From: Ferruginibacter sp.
GTDB taxonomy: Bacteria; Bacteroidota; Bacteroidia; Chitinophagales; Chitinophagaceae
Length of the DNA: 63,071 nucleotides
NCBI GenBank assembly: GCA_025362235.1
Contig: JANYGZ010000066.1
Coordinates: forward strand, 1 to 63,071
Direction of reading: 5' to 3'
The notes beneath the pieces were generated by a model. It saw only the letters and a list, made by a program, of their open reading frames with translations, was not told the DNA's origin and did not search any database. The position numbers were made by a program, and so were the translations under genes. Below, piece by piece: positions 1 to 8,943 of the stretch (position 1 is its first letter; every line of letters starts with the position of its first letter).

Positions 1-222
1 AGTTCAGGCAACAGGCTTTCATCGGATGGAAGAGTTGTAAATGCTAACAATGTAATTACTAATGGGCCTTATGTAGAAATAAGCGAAGCCATAGGTGGTT
101 ATATTATTGTAAAATCTGCTACCATTGATGAAGCAGCAGAACTTGCTAAAGGCTGCCCAATAATAAAAATTGGTGGCAATGTAGAAGTGCGAACAGTTGT
201 AACAATGGACGACAATAGCTAA
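1..222 (+). CDS. YCII-related (DGPF) domain protein, 3' part only
   Basis: The reading frame is open from base 1 to TAA at 220-222, so the start lies outside the window. The last 73 residues include the patch DGRVVNANNVITNGPYVE and a helix rich in Glu and Ala (DEAAELAKGCP), typical of small YCII/DGPF proteins of about 110-130 residues. Such proteins are often encoded next to ECF sigma factors of the ECF42 type, and one follows here. The biochemical role of DGPF proteins is not established. Family identification is good but rests on a partial protein. Confidence 0.75.
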   Translation, partial: SSGNRLSSDGRVVNANNVITNGPYVEISEAIGGYIIVKSATIDEAAELAKGCPIIKIGGNVEVRTVVTMDDNS

Positions 223-229
223 ACTTTCA

Positions 230-263
230 AAAAAAGCCTTTGTACTTTTACCAAGGCTTTTTT
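230..263 (+). terminator. Hairpin between YCII gene and sigma factor
   Basis: An 11-bp A/T-flanked stem (230-240 paired with 253-263) with GCC/GGC at its core and a 12-base loop ends in a run of T. It looks like an intrinsic terminator for the YCII gene, yet it finishes only three bases before the ATG of the sigma factor. It may therefore act as an attenuator between the two genes. Confidence 0.6.
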
Positions 264-266
264 ATT

Positions 267-1496
267 ATGAAACAAACAGAACTAATACCACATTTATTTA
301 GAGCAGAATACAGAAAAATAACGGCTGTGCTTTGCAAACATTTTGGTATAGAGCATATCGAAATTGCAGAAGACATTGCAAGTGATACATTTTTAATGGC
401 AACAGAAATGTGGGGGCTTAAAGGCTTACCGGAAAATCCTACAGCCTGGCTATACGTAGTGGCAAAAAATAAAGCAAAAGATTACTTTAAACACAACGCA
501 ATTTTTAATAATAAAGTTGCAAAAGGCATTTCAACTTCAATGCCTGTTATCGAAGAAACATACATTGATTTATCCGAGAAAAACATTACAGACAGTCAAC
601 TGCAAATGATGTTTGCTATTTGCAATCCTTCTATTTCTGTCGAAGCACAAATAGGCCTATCACTTCGCATTCTTTGTGGTTTTGGAATAGATGAAATTGC
701 AGAAGCATTTTTAACAAAGAAAGAAACTATTAAAAAGCGGCTTTTAAGAGCCAAAGAAGCGCTACGAAGGGAAAAAGTAAAAATTGAATTCCCACGCAAT
801 AACGAAATCAATAAACGTTTAGATACTGTTTTAACTACTTTGTATTTGCTTTTTACAGAAGGGTATTATTCTTCAAACCAAGACACTATTATTAGAAAAG
901 AACTATGTGTGGAAGCAATGAGATTAACTTATTTATTGATAGAAAATGAAGCTACAAATATTCCAAAAGCTAATGCTTTGCTTTCTTTAATGTGTTTTCA
1001 TTCATCAAGATTTGAAGCAAGAACAAATAGTAATGGAGAAATTATTTTGTATCAAGACCAGGACGAAACTCTTTGGAACAAGGAACTTATAGACAAAGGC
1101 GAATATTATTTAAACCTTGCATCTCAAGGCTATTCAATTAGTAAATATCATTTAGAAGCAGGCATTGCTTATTGGCATACAATTAAAACAGACACAAAAG
1201 AAAAATGGGAAAATATCTTACAACTGTATAATCAACTTTTACAAATTGAATATTCACCCATCGCTGCACTCAATAGAACTTATGCACTTTCAAAAGCAAG
1301 AAAAAAAGCAGAAGCAATTATTGAAGCCGAGAAATTGAATCTTGCTGAAAATCATTTATACCACTCACTTTTGGGAGAACTTTACAATAATATTGACCAT
1401 GTAAAATCGGTTTCACATTTTAAGACTGCTTTGACACTTGCAAAATCATCAGCAGACAAAGCGTTTATTTCAAATAAAATCTTAAACTGTGGATAA
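267..1496 (+). CDS. RNA polymerase ECF sigma factor, ECF42-like with long C-terminal extension
   Basis: A 409-residue protein. Residues about 1-70 form a sigma-70 region 2 (DIASDTFLMATEMW, NPTAWLYVVAKNKAKDYFK). Residues about 110-165 form a region 4 helix-turn-helix (GFGIDEIAEAFLTKKETIKKRLLRAK). The remaining ~240 residues are a helical TPR-like extension (LLFTEGYYSS, RTYALSKARKKAEAI) characteristic of the group often encoded beside DGPF proteins. There is no anti-sigma gene nearby; in this group the C-terminal extension is thought to control activity. A TTG at 240 is in frame, but the ATG at 267 was chosen because the preceding codons lie inside a hairpin. What it activates is not visible here. 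Confidence 0.88.
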   Translation: MKQTELIPHLFRAEYRKITAVLCKHFGIEHIEIAEDIASDTFLMATEMWGLKGLPENPTAWLYVVAKNKAKDYFKHNAIFNNKVAKGISTSMPVIEETYIDLSEKNITDSQLQMMFAICNPSISVEAQIGLSLRILCGFGIDEIAEAFLTKKETIKKRLLRAKEALRREKVKIEFPRNNEINKRLDTVLTTLYLLFTEGYYSSNQDTIIRKELCVEAMRLTYLLIENEATNIPKANALLSLMCFHSSRFEARTNSNGEIILYQDQDETLWNKELIDKGEYYLNLASQGYSISKYHLEAGIAYWHTIKTDTKEKWENILQLYNQLLQIEYSPIAALNRTYALSKARKKAEAIIEAEKLNLAENHLYHSLLGELYNNIDHVKSVSHFKTALTLAKSSADKAFISNKILNCG

Positions 1497-1522
1497 AAAA
1501 CCAACAGCCAACATTACCAATA

Positions 1523-1747
1523 ATGGGGCTTGACCTGTATTTAGTCATCATTTTTTCAGGGCGGGTCACACGCTCTTTACTGGTAATTTTATTTCATGGC
1601 GTTGGTGGAGGAAATTCTTTAAACGTTTTATTAAATGATCACAAGGAATTTTTAAGCTACCTGAAGCAAAACGAAAAAGAGATTTGGATAGCCCCAATGA
1701 TTGACGTGGCCAAATATATTAAACAATACCAGGCTCAAAGAAAATAA
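1523..1747 (+). pseudogene. 3' remnant of a polysaccharide deacetylase gene
   Basis: Codons from about 1583 onward encode VILFHGVGGGNSLNV followed by FLSYLKQNEKEIWIAPMIDV, which matches the C-terminal end of NodB-type polysaccharide deacetylases (usually 250 or more residues). The catalytic N-terminal part with the metal-binding DD and HxxxH motifs is missing. The first ~20 codons after the ATG at 1523 do not resemble the family. I infer a deletion or rearrangement that left only about 55 family codons. The remnant is probably not functional. Confidence 0.6.
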
Positions 1748-1845
1748 GCTGCATTTAAATAAGCGAATACCTCTTAAAAACTTTACATTTTTATTTACAT
1801 TTCGTTTTGTTTCTTTAGGTCTGTTGGTGACCCAAATTAATAACC

Positions 1846-2724
1846 ATGAATCTTAAAGCTCTACTCACACTTGCTTTTATTTTTACATTTACTTTTAAGA
1901 ATTACTCTCAAAGCCCGGTAACAGATAATACAATCATCACTGGATTTGTACTGGACAAAGAAACCAATCAACCCCTCGCCTATGTAAGCATTGGCGTGTT
2001 GGATAAACCCCAGGGAACCGTAACTGATTCTGCCGGGCATTTTTCATTTTCGTTAAACAAGGATAATTTGTCCGATACATTGCAAATTAGTATAGTGGGT
2101 TATACTACCTCACGAATTGCTGTAACAGATTTTGTATCGGGAACTGACAAATCAATTAAATTAACGCAGCAAATTGAACAGCTTGCAGAAGTAACCATAA
2201 CAAATACCATAACAAGGGCCAATACTGAAATCATTGGCAGGCAGGATGTAAATAAACTTGTCCAGGTTTCAGTTCATAATAAAAAAACTGCTGATGAAAC
2301 GATTGGTTCTGAATTGGGAATGATGTATAAAACAAAAAAAGAAAATGCCATCCTCAAAGATTTCAATTTTTATGTTTCATCTAACAACTTCAACTACATC
2401 AAATTCAGGATAAATGTCTATTCAGTAAAAAACGAAATGCCGGACACTTTAATCTGCAACAAACAAATATTTGCAACTGCTGAAAACTTTAAAACTGACT
2501 GGATAAAAATAGACCTGGAACCCTATAACATTAAAGTTAAAGACAAATTTATTGTTACCATCCAATGGATAGAAAGCAGGATGGATAAACAAGAAAAACC
2601 TATAACAATTCTTCCTGTTTCGTTAACTCCGTTTTCAAAAAATTGCTATGCCAGAATTGCCAGTCAGGATAAATGGAAAAAAATGGGCGTAAACCTGAGC
2701 AGCTTTGTAACAATAGCGTATTGA
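1846..2724 (+). CDS. Secreted protein with carboxypeptidase-like regulatory domain
   Basis: A 292-residue protein with a signal peptide (residues 1 to about 22, ending ...KNYSQS). Residues 28-110 form a CarboxypepD_reg-like beta-sandwich (ITGFVLDKETNQPLAYVSIG, GTVTDSAGHFSF, ISIVGYTT), common at the N terminus of Bacteroidota outer-membrane proteins. The C-terminal ~180 residues, with alternating beta segments (NFYVSSNNFNYIKFRINVYSV), resemble stand-alone Bacteroidota surface proteins of unknown role. No TonB plug or barrel follows, so it is not a receptor. It stands alone; the function is unknown. Confidence 0.75.
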   Translation: MNLKALLTLAFIFTFTFKNYSQSPVTDNTIITGFVLDKETNQPLAYVSIGVLDKPQGTVTDSAGHFSFSLNKDNLSDTLQISIVGYTTSRIAVTDFVSGTDKSIKLTQQIEQLAEVTITNTITRANTEIIGRQDVNKLVQVSVHNKKTADETIGSELGMMYKTKKENAILKDFNFYVSSNNFNYIKFRINVYSVKNEMPDTLICNKQIFATAENFKTDWIKIDLEPYNIKVKDKFIVTIQWIESRMDKQEKPITILPVSLTPFSKNCYARIASQDKWKKMGVNLSSFVTIAY

Positions 2725-2814
2725 AAAGTGGAATATTAGCTGCCTTTGCCTGCCAGGCTGCTATTCTGCACATTGTATTATTATTTGTTACCTTGTTGTT
2801 CTAAAATTATCACC

Positions 2815-3099
2815 ATGCCAACACTGCAAATAGAACATGAAGTCCCCAACTATGAAGGATGGAAAAAAGCCTTCGACAGTAATCCAATTAACAGGAAACA
2901 ATCCGGTGTAAAAAAGTATAGAATTTACAAGCCTTTAAATGATGCCAAATTAGTTATAGTTGAACTTGACTTTGACAATATGGATGACCTGGATAAAGCC
3001 CTTGGGGCATTGCAAAATTTGTGGAGCAAAGTTCAGGGCACGGTTATGACCAATCCAAAAACTAAAATACTTGAAATTATAGAATCAAAAGAAATTTAA
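2815..3099 (+). CDS. Small ABM-like (dimeric alpha/beta barrel) protein, unknown function
   Basis: A 94-residue protein. The pattern EHEVPNYEGWKKAFDSNP, then GVKKYRIYKPLNDAKLVIVELDFDN, then a helix and a final strand fits a ferredoxin-like antibiotic-biosynthesis-monooxygenase/stress-responsive barrel fold. No catalytic residue can be assigned. The ATG at 2815 was chosen; an in-frame TTG at 2746 would add a cysteine-rich, low-complexity leader that does not look coding. The gene stands alone. Confidence 0.65.
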   Translation: MPTLQIEHEVPNYEGWKKAFDSNPINRKQSGVKKYRIYKPLNDAKLVIVELDFDNMDDLDKALGALQNLWSKVQGTVMTNPKTKILEIIESKEI

Positions 3100-3485
3100 G
3101 CGTTTTATTTCCGCGGTCGGTGTCCTGAGGCTGACCACGGGGCCAATTAAGTTTTCACAAAGTATTGATCAAACTATCTACCCACATTTTGTGCCACAGC
3201 ATTTGGGTGAAACTACTAATTTATTAAATATGCAGTTAAATAATAAAGTAAATTACCTCTTAGTTAAATACTAAACAACCACCCCCTAAGAAGGTGGGTT
3301 GAAAACATCGGGCAAAGCCCTTTTAAAATCTGCGGAGTTTGAAATTTGAAAGTATTTTATATTTACATTGTATAAAAAAAATTCAGGCAAAGCCCACAGG
3401 ACATTACCACCAGCAAAGCAGGTGGTTTTTCAAGACCAAATAAAGTAAATTACCTCTTAATCGTATCTTCAAAAAAATAATCATC
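3100..3485. other. 386-bp intergenic region with hairpins and a direct repeat
   Basis: No convincing gene. It holds a GC-rich imperfect hairpin at 3111-3140, a 21-bp direct repeat (3242-3262 and 3439-3459), a CCACC/GGTGG stem near 3281-3299, a GGGCAAAGCCC mini-hairpin near 3311-3321, and an ACCACC/GGTGGT stem followed by T at about 3408-3430. These may be remains of a small mobile element. Confidence 0.5.
3242..3459. repeat. 21-bp direct repeat flanking a 176-bp hairpin-rich segment
   Basis: The same 21 bases (beginning AATAAAGTAAATTACC) occur at 3242-3262 and 3439-3459. The segment between carries three short hairpins and no open reading frame. The arrangement could be a target duplication around a small inserted element, or a local duplication. 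Confidence 0.6.
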
Positions 3486-3815
3486 ATGATACTTCCATCT
3501 TTTCCATTTCAATTAATAGATTGGACTTCTATAAAAAAAGAAGAACACAAAGGTGTTACAGGAAAAGCATACTGGCAAATAATGATGATGAATGATACCA
3601 GGATAAGGATAGTAGAATATTCTGCCGGTTATGTTGCAGACCATTGGTGCAATAAGGGCCATATTATTTATTGTATTGAAGGCCAGATGGAAACAGAACT
3701 GGCAGATGGGAGAAAATGTATGCTCACCAAAGGGATGAGCTACCAGTTGGGTGATAACAATGAGGCACACCGCACCTCTACAAAAGATGGCTGCAGGTTA
3801 TTTATAGTAGATTAA
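3486..3815 (+). CDS. DHCW-motif cupin fold protein
   Basis: A 109-residue single-domain cupin. The sequence ADHWCNKGHIIYCIEGQMETEL carries the D-H-W-C signature (here DHWC) that names this family, followed by the second cupin box (LTKGMSYQLGDNNEAHRTST). The histidines could bind a metal, but the substrate of the family is unknown. The gene lies alone, convergent with the A-type carrier gene and 13 bp from its end. Confidence 0.85.
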   Translation: MILPSFPFQLIDWTSIKKEEHKGVTGKAYWQIMMMNDTRIRIVEYSAGYVADHWCNKGHIIYCIEGQMETELADGRKCMLTKGMSYQLGDNNEAHRTSTKDGCRLFIVD

Positions 3816-3828
3816 TTTATAGCTTTAC

Positions 3829-4179
3829 CTATACTGCAAAAGAGGTTCCGCAACCGCAGGTTGTGCTGGCATTTGGGTTTTTAAATGTAAACCCCCTGGA
3901 GTTTAAGCCTCCCTGCCAGTCCACTTCCATACCCATTAAATAAATACCATGCGATTTTTCCATGATACAGGGGATGCCCTCTATTTCAAAATTTCCATCC
4001 TTTTCTGTAGTTGTATCAAAACCCAATATATACGTCATGCCGCTGCAACCACCGCCTTTTACACCTACCCTTAGTAACTGTGTAGTATCAAATCCATCCA
4101 CATTCATCAGCCGTTTAATTTCTGCAATGGCGCTGCTGGTGAAACTTACCGGTACGGCTATATCTAAAGTTGCTTGCAT
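3829..4179 (-). CDS. A-type iron-sulfur carrier (IscA/SufA/ErpA family)
   Basis: A 116-residue protein of full family length. It carries the three conserved cysteines: C45 in GGGCSGMTY and C108/C110 in the terminal CGCG motif. A-type carriers pass Fe-S clusters to apo-proteins. The family member (IscA, SufA or ErpA) cannot be decided from sequence. IscX and a 2Fe-2S ferredoxin lie about 19 kb away, so this looks like a dispersed ISC-like set rather than one suf operon. Confidence 0.92.
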   Translation of the reverse strand: MQATLDIAVPVSFTSSAIAEIKRLMNVDGFDTTQLLRVGVKGGGCSGMTYILGFDTTTEKDGNFEIEGIPCIMEKSHGIYLMGMEVDWQGGLNSRGFTFKNPNASTTCGCGTSFAV

Positions 4180-4271
4180 GTAATTTAAATTTATACAAAG
4201 GTAAAGCTTTTTAAAAAAAGGCGATAAACAGGCCTTTTCGAAAGCAGGAAATATTTGGTAATAGTTTGCCT

Positions 4272-4279
4272 TACATTTG
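4272..4279 (+). promoter_or_regulatory. Possible Bacteroidota -7 element (TACATTTG)
   Basis: TACATTTG is an exact match to the TAnnTTTG -7 consensus, 13 bases before the ATG at 4293. A TTG at 4255-4257 is only 14 bases upstream, shorter than the usual 17-23, so the -33 box is weak. If used, the leader would be very short. Confidence 0.35.
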
Positions 4280-4292
4280 TAAAAAAGAACGC

Positions 4293-4829
4293 ATGATTGT
4301 ATTAGAGATTACAATGCAGGATATGCAAACCATCCTGATTATTTTGGGCATTGTACTGGTGCTGGTACTGGGTGTTATGGTATATTTGATGACCGAATTT
4401 AAAAGCCTTAAAGCAACCGTTGACCTTAAACGCCCTGTTGCAGCTGACAATAGCCTTTTACGCCTGCAGGCCTACGAAAGGCTTACCCTGCTTACTGACA
4501 GGATAGCTTTAAAAAACCTGGTAACAAGAATGCACGATACACAATTTACTGCAAGGGAATTGGCCGCAGGTTTAATTGAAACAATCCGCAACGAGTATGA
4601 GCATAATATTACACAGCAAAATTATGTTAACCCCGAAGTATGGAAAGCGGTAACCAATTTAAAAGACCAGAATATTTATATCATTAACGAACTCACAGCT
4701 ACCTTGCCGCCACAGGCCACCGCATTGGATTGCAGCCGCACCATTCTTCAATATACTACTGCCGATAATGCAGAATTGAGTGGCATTGTTTTAAATGCCA
4801 TACAATATGAGGTTAAGAAACTGATTTAA
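4293..4829 (+). CDS. Single-pass membrane protein of unknown function, upstream of the mutase
   Basis: A 178-residue protein. One hydrophobic segment at about residues 12-32 (ILIILGIVLVLVLGVMVYLM) is followed by a cytoplasmic-looking, largely helical domain (LRLQAYERLTLLTDRIAL, FTARELAAGLIETIRNEYEHNITQQ). I do not recognise a family with known function. It lies 47 bp upstream of the mutase gene in the same direction and may be co-transcribed. The ATG at 4293 was preferred over an in-frame TTG at 4266, which overlaps the promoter-like sequence. Confidence 0.75.
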   Translation: MIVLEITMQDMQTILIILGIVLVLVLGVMVYLMTEFKSLKATVDLKRPVAADNSLLRLQAYERLTLLTDRIALKNLVTRMHDTQFTARELAAGLIETIRNEYEHNITQQNYVNPEVWKAVTNLKDQNIYIINELTATLPPQATALDCSRTILQYTTADNAELSGIVLNAIQYEVKKLI

Positions 4830-4876
4830 TAAAATATTTTTTGTGCTACTAAAGTGGATTTTTTTAAAGACTGCAA

Positions 4877-6436
4877 ATGCCAACAGAAAAAAAAATATTT
4901 ACAGATTCGGGTATCGAGATAAAAGAATTGTACCAGTCGACCGATATACAACCTGCTATTGAAATGCCGGGTGAATTTCCGTTTACAAGAGGTGTACAAC
5001 CTGATATGTACAGGGGCAAATTATGGACGATGCGGCAATATGCTGGTTTTAGTACCGCTGAAGAAAGCAACAAACGGTACCATTATTTATTATCGCAGGG
5101 AGTTAGCGGGCTTAGTGTAGCTTTTGATTTGCCTACACAAATTGGTTATGACAGCGATCATGAACTGGCAGATGGCGAAGTAGGAAAAGTTGGCGTGGCC
5201 ATCGATTCGCTGGAAGATATGGAAACACTTTTTGATGGTATTAAAGTGGAAGAGATTACTACCTCCATGACCATTAACGCTACCGGTTTTATTTTACTGG
5301 CTTTGTATGTTGCACTGGCAAAAAAGCAAGGTGCCGACCTGCAAAAAATTTCTGGCACCATACAAAACGATATCCTGAAAGAATATGCTGCAAGAGGAAC
5401 ATATATATATCCTCCAAAAGCTTCTATGCGTATCATCACAGATATTTTTGAGTGGTGTACCAACGAACTTCCCAAATGGAATACCATTTCAATTTCAGGT
5501 TATCATATAAGAGAAGCCGGTAGCACTGCCGTACAGGAAATTGCCTTTACATTAAGTAACGGTAAGGCTTATGTGCTGGCAGCATTGCAGAAAGGTATGG
5601 ATATTAATATTTTTGGCAAACGCCTTTCCTTCTTTTTTAATGCTCACAACAACCTGTTTGAAGAAGTGGCCAAGTTCAGGGCAGCAAGAAGAATGTGGGC
5701 AATTATAATGAAAGAACTTGGCGCCACAGATCCAAAAGCAATGATGTTGCGCTTTCATACACAAACCGGCGGGGCCACGCTTACTGCACAACAACCTTTA
5801 AATAATGTTATAAGGGTAGCCATACAAACACTGGCTGCCGTATTGGGCGGTACACAAAGTTTACACACTAACGGGTATGATGAGGCGCTGAGCCTGCCTA
5901 CCGAACAGGCCGCCATGATTGCTTTGCGTACCCAGCAAATTGTAGCCTTTGAAAGTGGGGCGCCAGACACAGTGGACCCTCTTGCCGGAAGCTATTTTAT
6001 AGAAAGCCTTACCAATGAAGTTGAAGAAAGTGCAAAAAAAATAATTGAACAAATAGATGCAATGGGCGGTAGTGTAACTGCTATTGAGCAAGGTTTTATG
6101 CAGGATGAAATTGCCCGCAGTGCATACGAATACCAGCGTACAATTGAAACAGGTGATAAAATAATTGTTGGTGTAAATAAGTTTCAAACAGAAGAACAAA
6201 ATACCACCCCTGGCTTTAAAATAGATGACAGTATAAGGGAAGTACAATGCAATAAGCTTAAAATTTTAAAAGCTAAAAGAGATAATCAAAAAGTAAAACA
6301 TTGCCTGCTGCAAATAAAGCAAGCTGCAATAAATAATACCAACCTTATGCCGGTAGTTATTGAAGCAGTAGAAAATTATTGTACCCTCGGCGAAATTGCT
6401 GATGAGCTTAGAAAAGTATTTGGGGAACATAAGTAG
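4877..6436 (+). CDS. Methylmalonyl-CoA mutase family protein, catalytic (large) subunit
   Basis: A 519-residue TIM-barrel subunit. Family motifs include [20 protein letters not shown], the cofactor/substrate segment [39 protein letters not shown] and [19 protein letters not shown]. It ends with FGEHK as in other mutase barrels and has no B12-binding domain (no DxHxxG), so it needs a separate small subunit that is not in this window. Two-subunit enzymes of this kind include archaeal-type methylmalonyl-CoA mutases, isobutyryl-CoA mutases and hydroxyisobutyryl-CoA mutases. Relative to classical mutases the position of the CoA-carboxylate arginine in RPWTIRQY is a lysine (KLWTMRQY), so the substrate is uncertain. 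Stop codon is TAG. Confidence 0.9.
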   Translation: MPTEKKIFTDSGIEIKELYQSTDIQPAIEMPGEFPFTRGVQPDMYRGKLWTMRQYAGFSTAEESNKRYHYLLSQGVSGLSVAFDLPTQIGYDSDHELADGEVGKVGVAIDSLEDMETLFDGIKVEEITTSMTINATGFILLALYVALAKKQGADLQKISGTIQNDILKEYAARGTYIYPPKASMRIITDIFEWCTNELPKWNTISISGYHIREAGSTAVQEIAFTLSNGKAYVLAALQKGMDINIFGKRLSFFFNAHNNLFEEVAKFRAARRMWAIIMKELGATDPKAMMLRFHTQTGGATLTAQQPLNNVIRVAIQTLAAVLGGTQSLHTNGYDEALSLPTEQAAMIALRTQQIVAFESGAPDTVDPLAGSYFIESLTNEVEESAKKIIEQIDAMGGSVTAIEQGFMQDEIARSAYEYQRTIETGDKIIVGVNKFQTEEQNTTPGFKIDDSIREVQCNKLKILKAKRDNQKVKHCLLQIKQAAINNTNLMPVVIEAVENYCTLGEIADELRKVFGEHK

Positions 6437-6553
6437 CAACAAAGAAAACCTTAGTCAGAATTAATAAGGACTTTATGCTCCGACAAACCATACTTTTTAT
6501 TATCTTTTTATTATCTTTCTTTTTATGATAACTTATAAACTAATTCCTTACTT

Positions 6554-7045
6554 ATGTCTTCAATAGACGTTTACAAACATATTCATTTAGGCTTTATTGA
6601 ATGCCCATCAGCTTATGGCTTTGTTTATTTGAACAATACCAGAAAAATGGCGATTTATGAATTGCTTGAAGATATTCCTTCTGATGAAGAAGACTTTGAC
6701 GGAAAAGTAGGAGATATTCTTATCGGTGGTGGCAGTGGTGAAGCCCCGGCTTTTAAAATTTCAAATCCAATCGCTTTTCAATTTTTCACAGCAGACGAGG
6801 AAGCATTTTGCAATATAGAGTTTAAGCACTTGAATGACATTTTTAAAGCATTTTGGACACCAACAAAATCATATATTTTGTGCGAAGGGTTCACAAAATT
6901 GGGTTGGACAATTAATGTTGAAATTGAGATATGGCTCGCAGAAAATGTTTGCAAACTGCTAATAAAATCAATCTCAAAATTTTCGAGCTACAAAACAATG
7001 AAAATAGACTTATCTACAAATTTAATTTTTATACCCCCTGACTAA
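6554..7045 (+). CDS. Hypothetical protein
   Basis: A 163-residue soluble protein that I do not recognise. It has an acidic region (EDIPSDEEDFDGKVGD) followed by a glycine-rich ILIGGGSGEAPAF patch, then alternating beta segments. There is no signal peptide or membrane segment. It stands alone, convergent with the amylase operon, whose end is 45 bp away. The acidic composition and solitary context resemble immunity or SUKH-like proteins, but no motif supports that. Confidence 0.6.
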   Translation: MSSIDVYKHIHLGFIECPSAYGFVYLNNTRKMAIYELLEDIPSDEEDFDGKVGDILIGGGSGEAPAFKISNPIAFQFFTADEEAFCNIEFKHLNDIFKAFWTPTKSYILCEGFTKLGWTINVEIEIWLAENVCKLLIKSISKFSSYKTMKIDLSTNLIFIPPD

Positions 7046-7090
7046 AATCGGAAAGGCGAACATAAGTAACACCAAAAAAATCAGGTAAAT

Positions 7091-8938
7091 TTATTTACCC
7101 AACTCCAGCACCACTGTTTTATAAGAGCCCAGTGTAAAATCTTTTAAGGCTGTTTTAGTATTGGTAATTATATCTGTTGCCTGCGTAAACCCGTTTGTGC
7201 GTTCTGCATACTTACTGAACGAAATTGTTTTATCCGTTTTTGAAGTATTCATTACCACCATTACAGTCTGTTTATCGGTATACCTGAAGTAAGTATACAA
7301 GCCTTCTTCGGGCACATACTGCATCATTTTTCCATACATTAAAGCAGGTGATTTTTTTCTATAGTTTGCAAGCGTAAATACATGTACCCATATTTCATGA
7401 TCCTTTACAGTTCTGCCACTCAGCTCAAATTTATTTTTTTTATCACCCGGAAACCCTCCCGGAAAATCGAGCCTTACATAACCATCGGTGGGTGTTGTAA
7501 AACCGGTTGTAGCCAATTCGTCGCCATAATATATTTGCGGAATACCTCTACAGGTAAACAGCCAGCAAAGCGAAGATTTATATTTATTCATATCCTCACC
7601 CACAAAAGAATAAAACCTGTTCATATCGTGGTTGTCAAGGAAAATCACATTACGCATGGGATCTTTGTAAACAAAATCCTGGGCCAATGTGGTGTACAAA
7701 TTATTAACGCCGCTAACATCTCCAAAATCTTTTGTCATAGCATCCTGTATGCCCCATAAGGTTTGAAAATCAGTAGGTGCCTGCAGGTTACTTTTAAAAG
7801 GAATATTATAATTGTTTTGTACCAGATAACTTTGATTGGGAACACCATGTACCCAGGTCTCTCCAAATAAACTGATCTCCGGGTATTCATCCATCAATGC
7901 CTTATTACAATTATTCATAAACTCCAGGTCGTTATAAGCATAGGTATCAATGCGCCACCCGTCTATTCCAAATTCTTCTACCGACCAGATAGCATGTTGA
8001 ATTAAAAAACTGGCAACAAAAGGATTGCCTTCATTCAGGTCGGGCATTTGTTTGGTAAACCATCCATCAACCATTTTCTTTTTGTCTATTGCAGATGCAT
8101 AAGGATCAAAAACTGCCTGGTCTTTATAAGTGGTATTTGTATAATCGGGCCATTGATGCACCCAGTTTTTCATAGGCATATCCTGTATGGTAAAATGGTA
8201 AAGGCCGACATGGTTATACACTGCATCCTGAATTATTTTTATTCCTTTACTATGTGCTGCATCAACCAACTCGTGGTAGGCTTTATCTCCTCCTAACCTG
8301 GCATCAATTTTATAATGATTTGTAAAAGCATAGCCATGTTCGGTACGGTCGGGCATATCATTTTCTAAAACGGGGTTAAGCCATAAAGCTGTTACTCCTA
8401 AATTTTGTAAATAATCCAGGTGATTGATAATGCCTTTTAAATCGCCGCCATGCCGGTTAAAAACAGTATCACGGTTTAGTGACTGGTCCTTCATCCCCGC
8501 TATACGGTCGTTGGAAGTATCGCCATTGCTAAACCTGTCGGGCATAATCAGGTATATGAAATCACTTGAGTTTATACCCTGTGCAAAATCATCGCCCCTG
8601 TCTGCCCGTTTTGTTTTTATTTCAAAGTCAATTGTAAGAGGAGTATTTTCCTTGGTGATTTTTATTTTTGCTATTCCCGGTTTGGCTGTTGTTGATATAA
8701 CAATGTCAAGAAAAACATAATTGGGGTTTTCAACTTTATCTACTTTTGTTAAGCTGATACCCGGATAAGCAATACTAAAATCGCTTTTGGCAATTGCATC
8801 ACCATGGATCATTAACTGCAGTTTGTTCAACTTCATACCGGCCCACCAGTTGGCAGGATAGCATTGGTAACTATTTTGCTGTGCAAATGTTGCGACGGCA
8901 AAAAATGCAAAAAAGAAAACTATCAATAATTTTTTCAT
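7091..8938 (-). CDS. Secreted GH13 alpha-amylase/neopullulanase with N-terminal Cmd-type domain
   Basis: A 615-residue protein with a signal peptide (MKKLLIVFFFAFFAVATFAQ). Residues about 21-120 form the N-terminal beta domain found in Bacteroidota cyclomaltodextrinase/neopullulanase-like enzymes. The (beta/alpha)8 barrel has region I DAVYNH, the nucleophile D331 in DGWRIDT, the acid/base E360 in FGETW and the stabiliser D438 in LDNHDM. A short C-terminal beta domain follows. It likely hydrolyses alpha-1,4 (perhaps alpha-1,6) glucans outside the cytoplasm, like SusA. The start at 8938 leaves a clean signal peptide 5 bp after the transporter stop, so the two genes form one operon. Confidence 0.9.
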   Translation of the reverse strand: MKKLLIVFFFAFFAVATFAQQNSYQCYPANWWAGMKLNKLQLMIHGDAIAKSDFSIAYPGISLTKVDKVENPNYVFLDIVISTTAKPGIAKIKITKENTPLTIDFEIKTKRADRGDDFAQGINSSDFIYLIMPDRFSNGDTSNDRIAGMKDQSLNRDTVFNRHGGDLKGIINHLDYLQNLGVTALWLNPVLENDMPDRTEHGYAFTNHYKIDARLGGDKAYHELVDAAHSKGIKIIQDAVYNHVGLYHFTIQDMPMKNWVHQWPDYTNTTYKDQAVFDPYASAIDKKKMVDGWFTKQMPDLNEGNPFVASFLIQHAIWSVEEFGIDGWRIDTYAYNDLEFMNNCNKALMDEYPEISLFGETWVHGVPNQSYLVQNNYNIPFKSNLQAPTDFQTLWGIQDAMTKDFGDVSGVNNLYTTLAQDFVYKDPMRNVIFLDNHDMNRFYSFVGEDMNKYKSSLCWLFTCRGIPQIYYGDELATTGFTTPTDGYVRLDFPGGFPGDKKNKFELSGRTVKDHEIWVHVFTLANYRKKSPALMYGKMMQYVPEEGLYTYFRYTDKQTVMVVMNTSKTDKTISFSKYAERTNGFTQATDIITNTKTALKDFTLGSYKTVVLELGK

Positions 8939-8943
8939 ACGGG

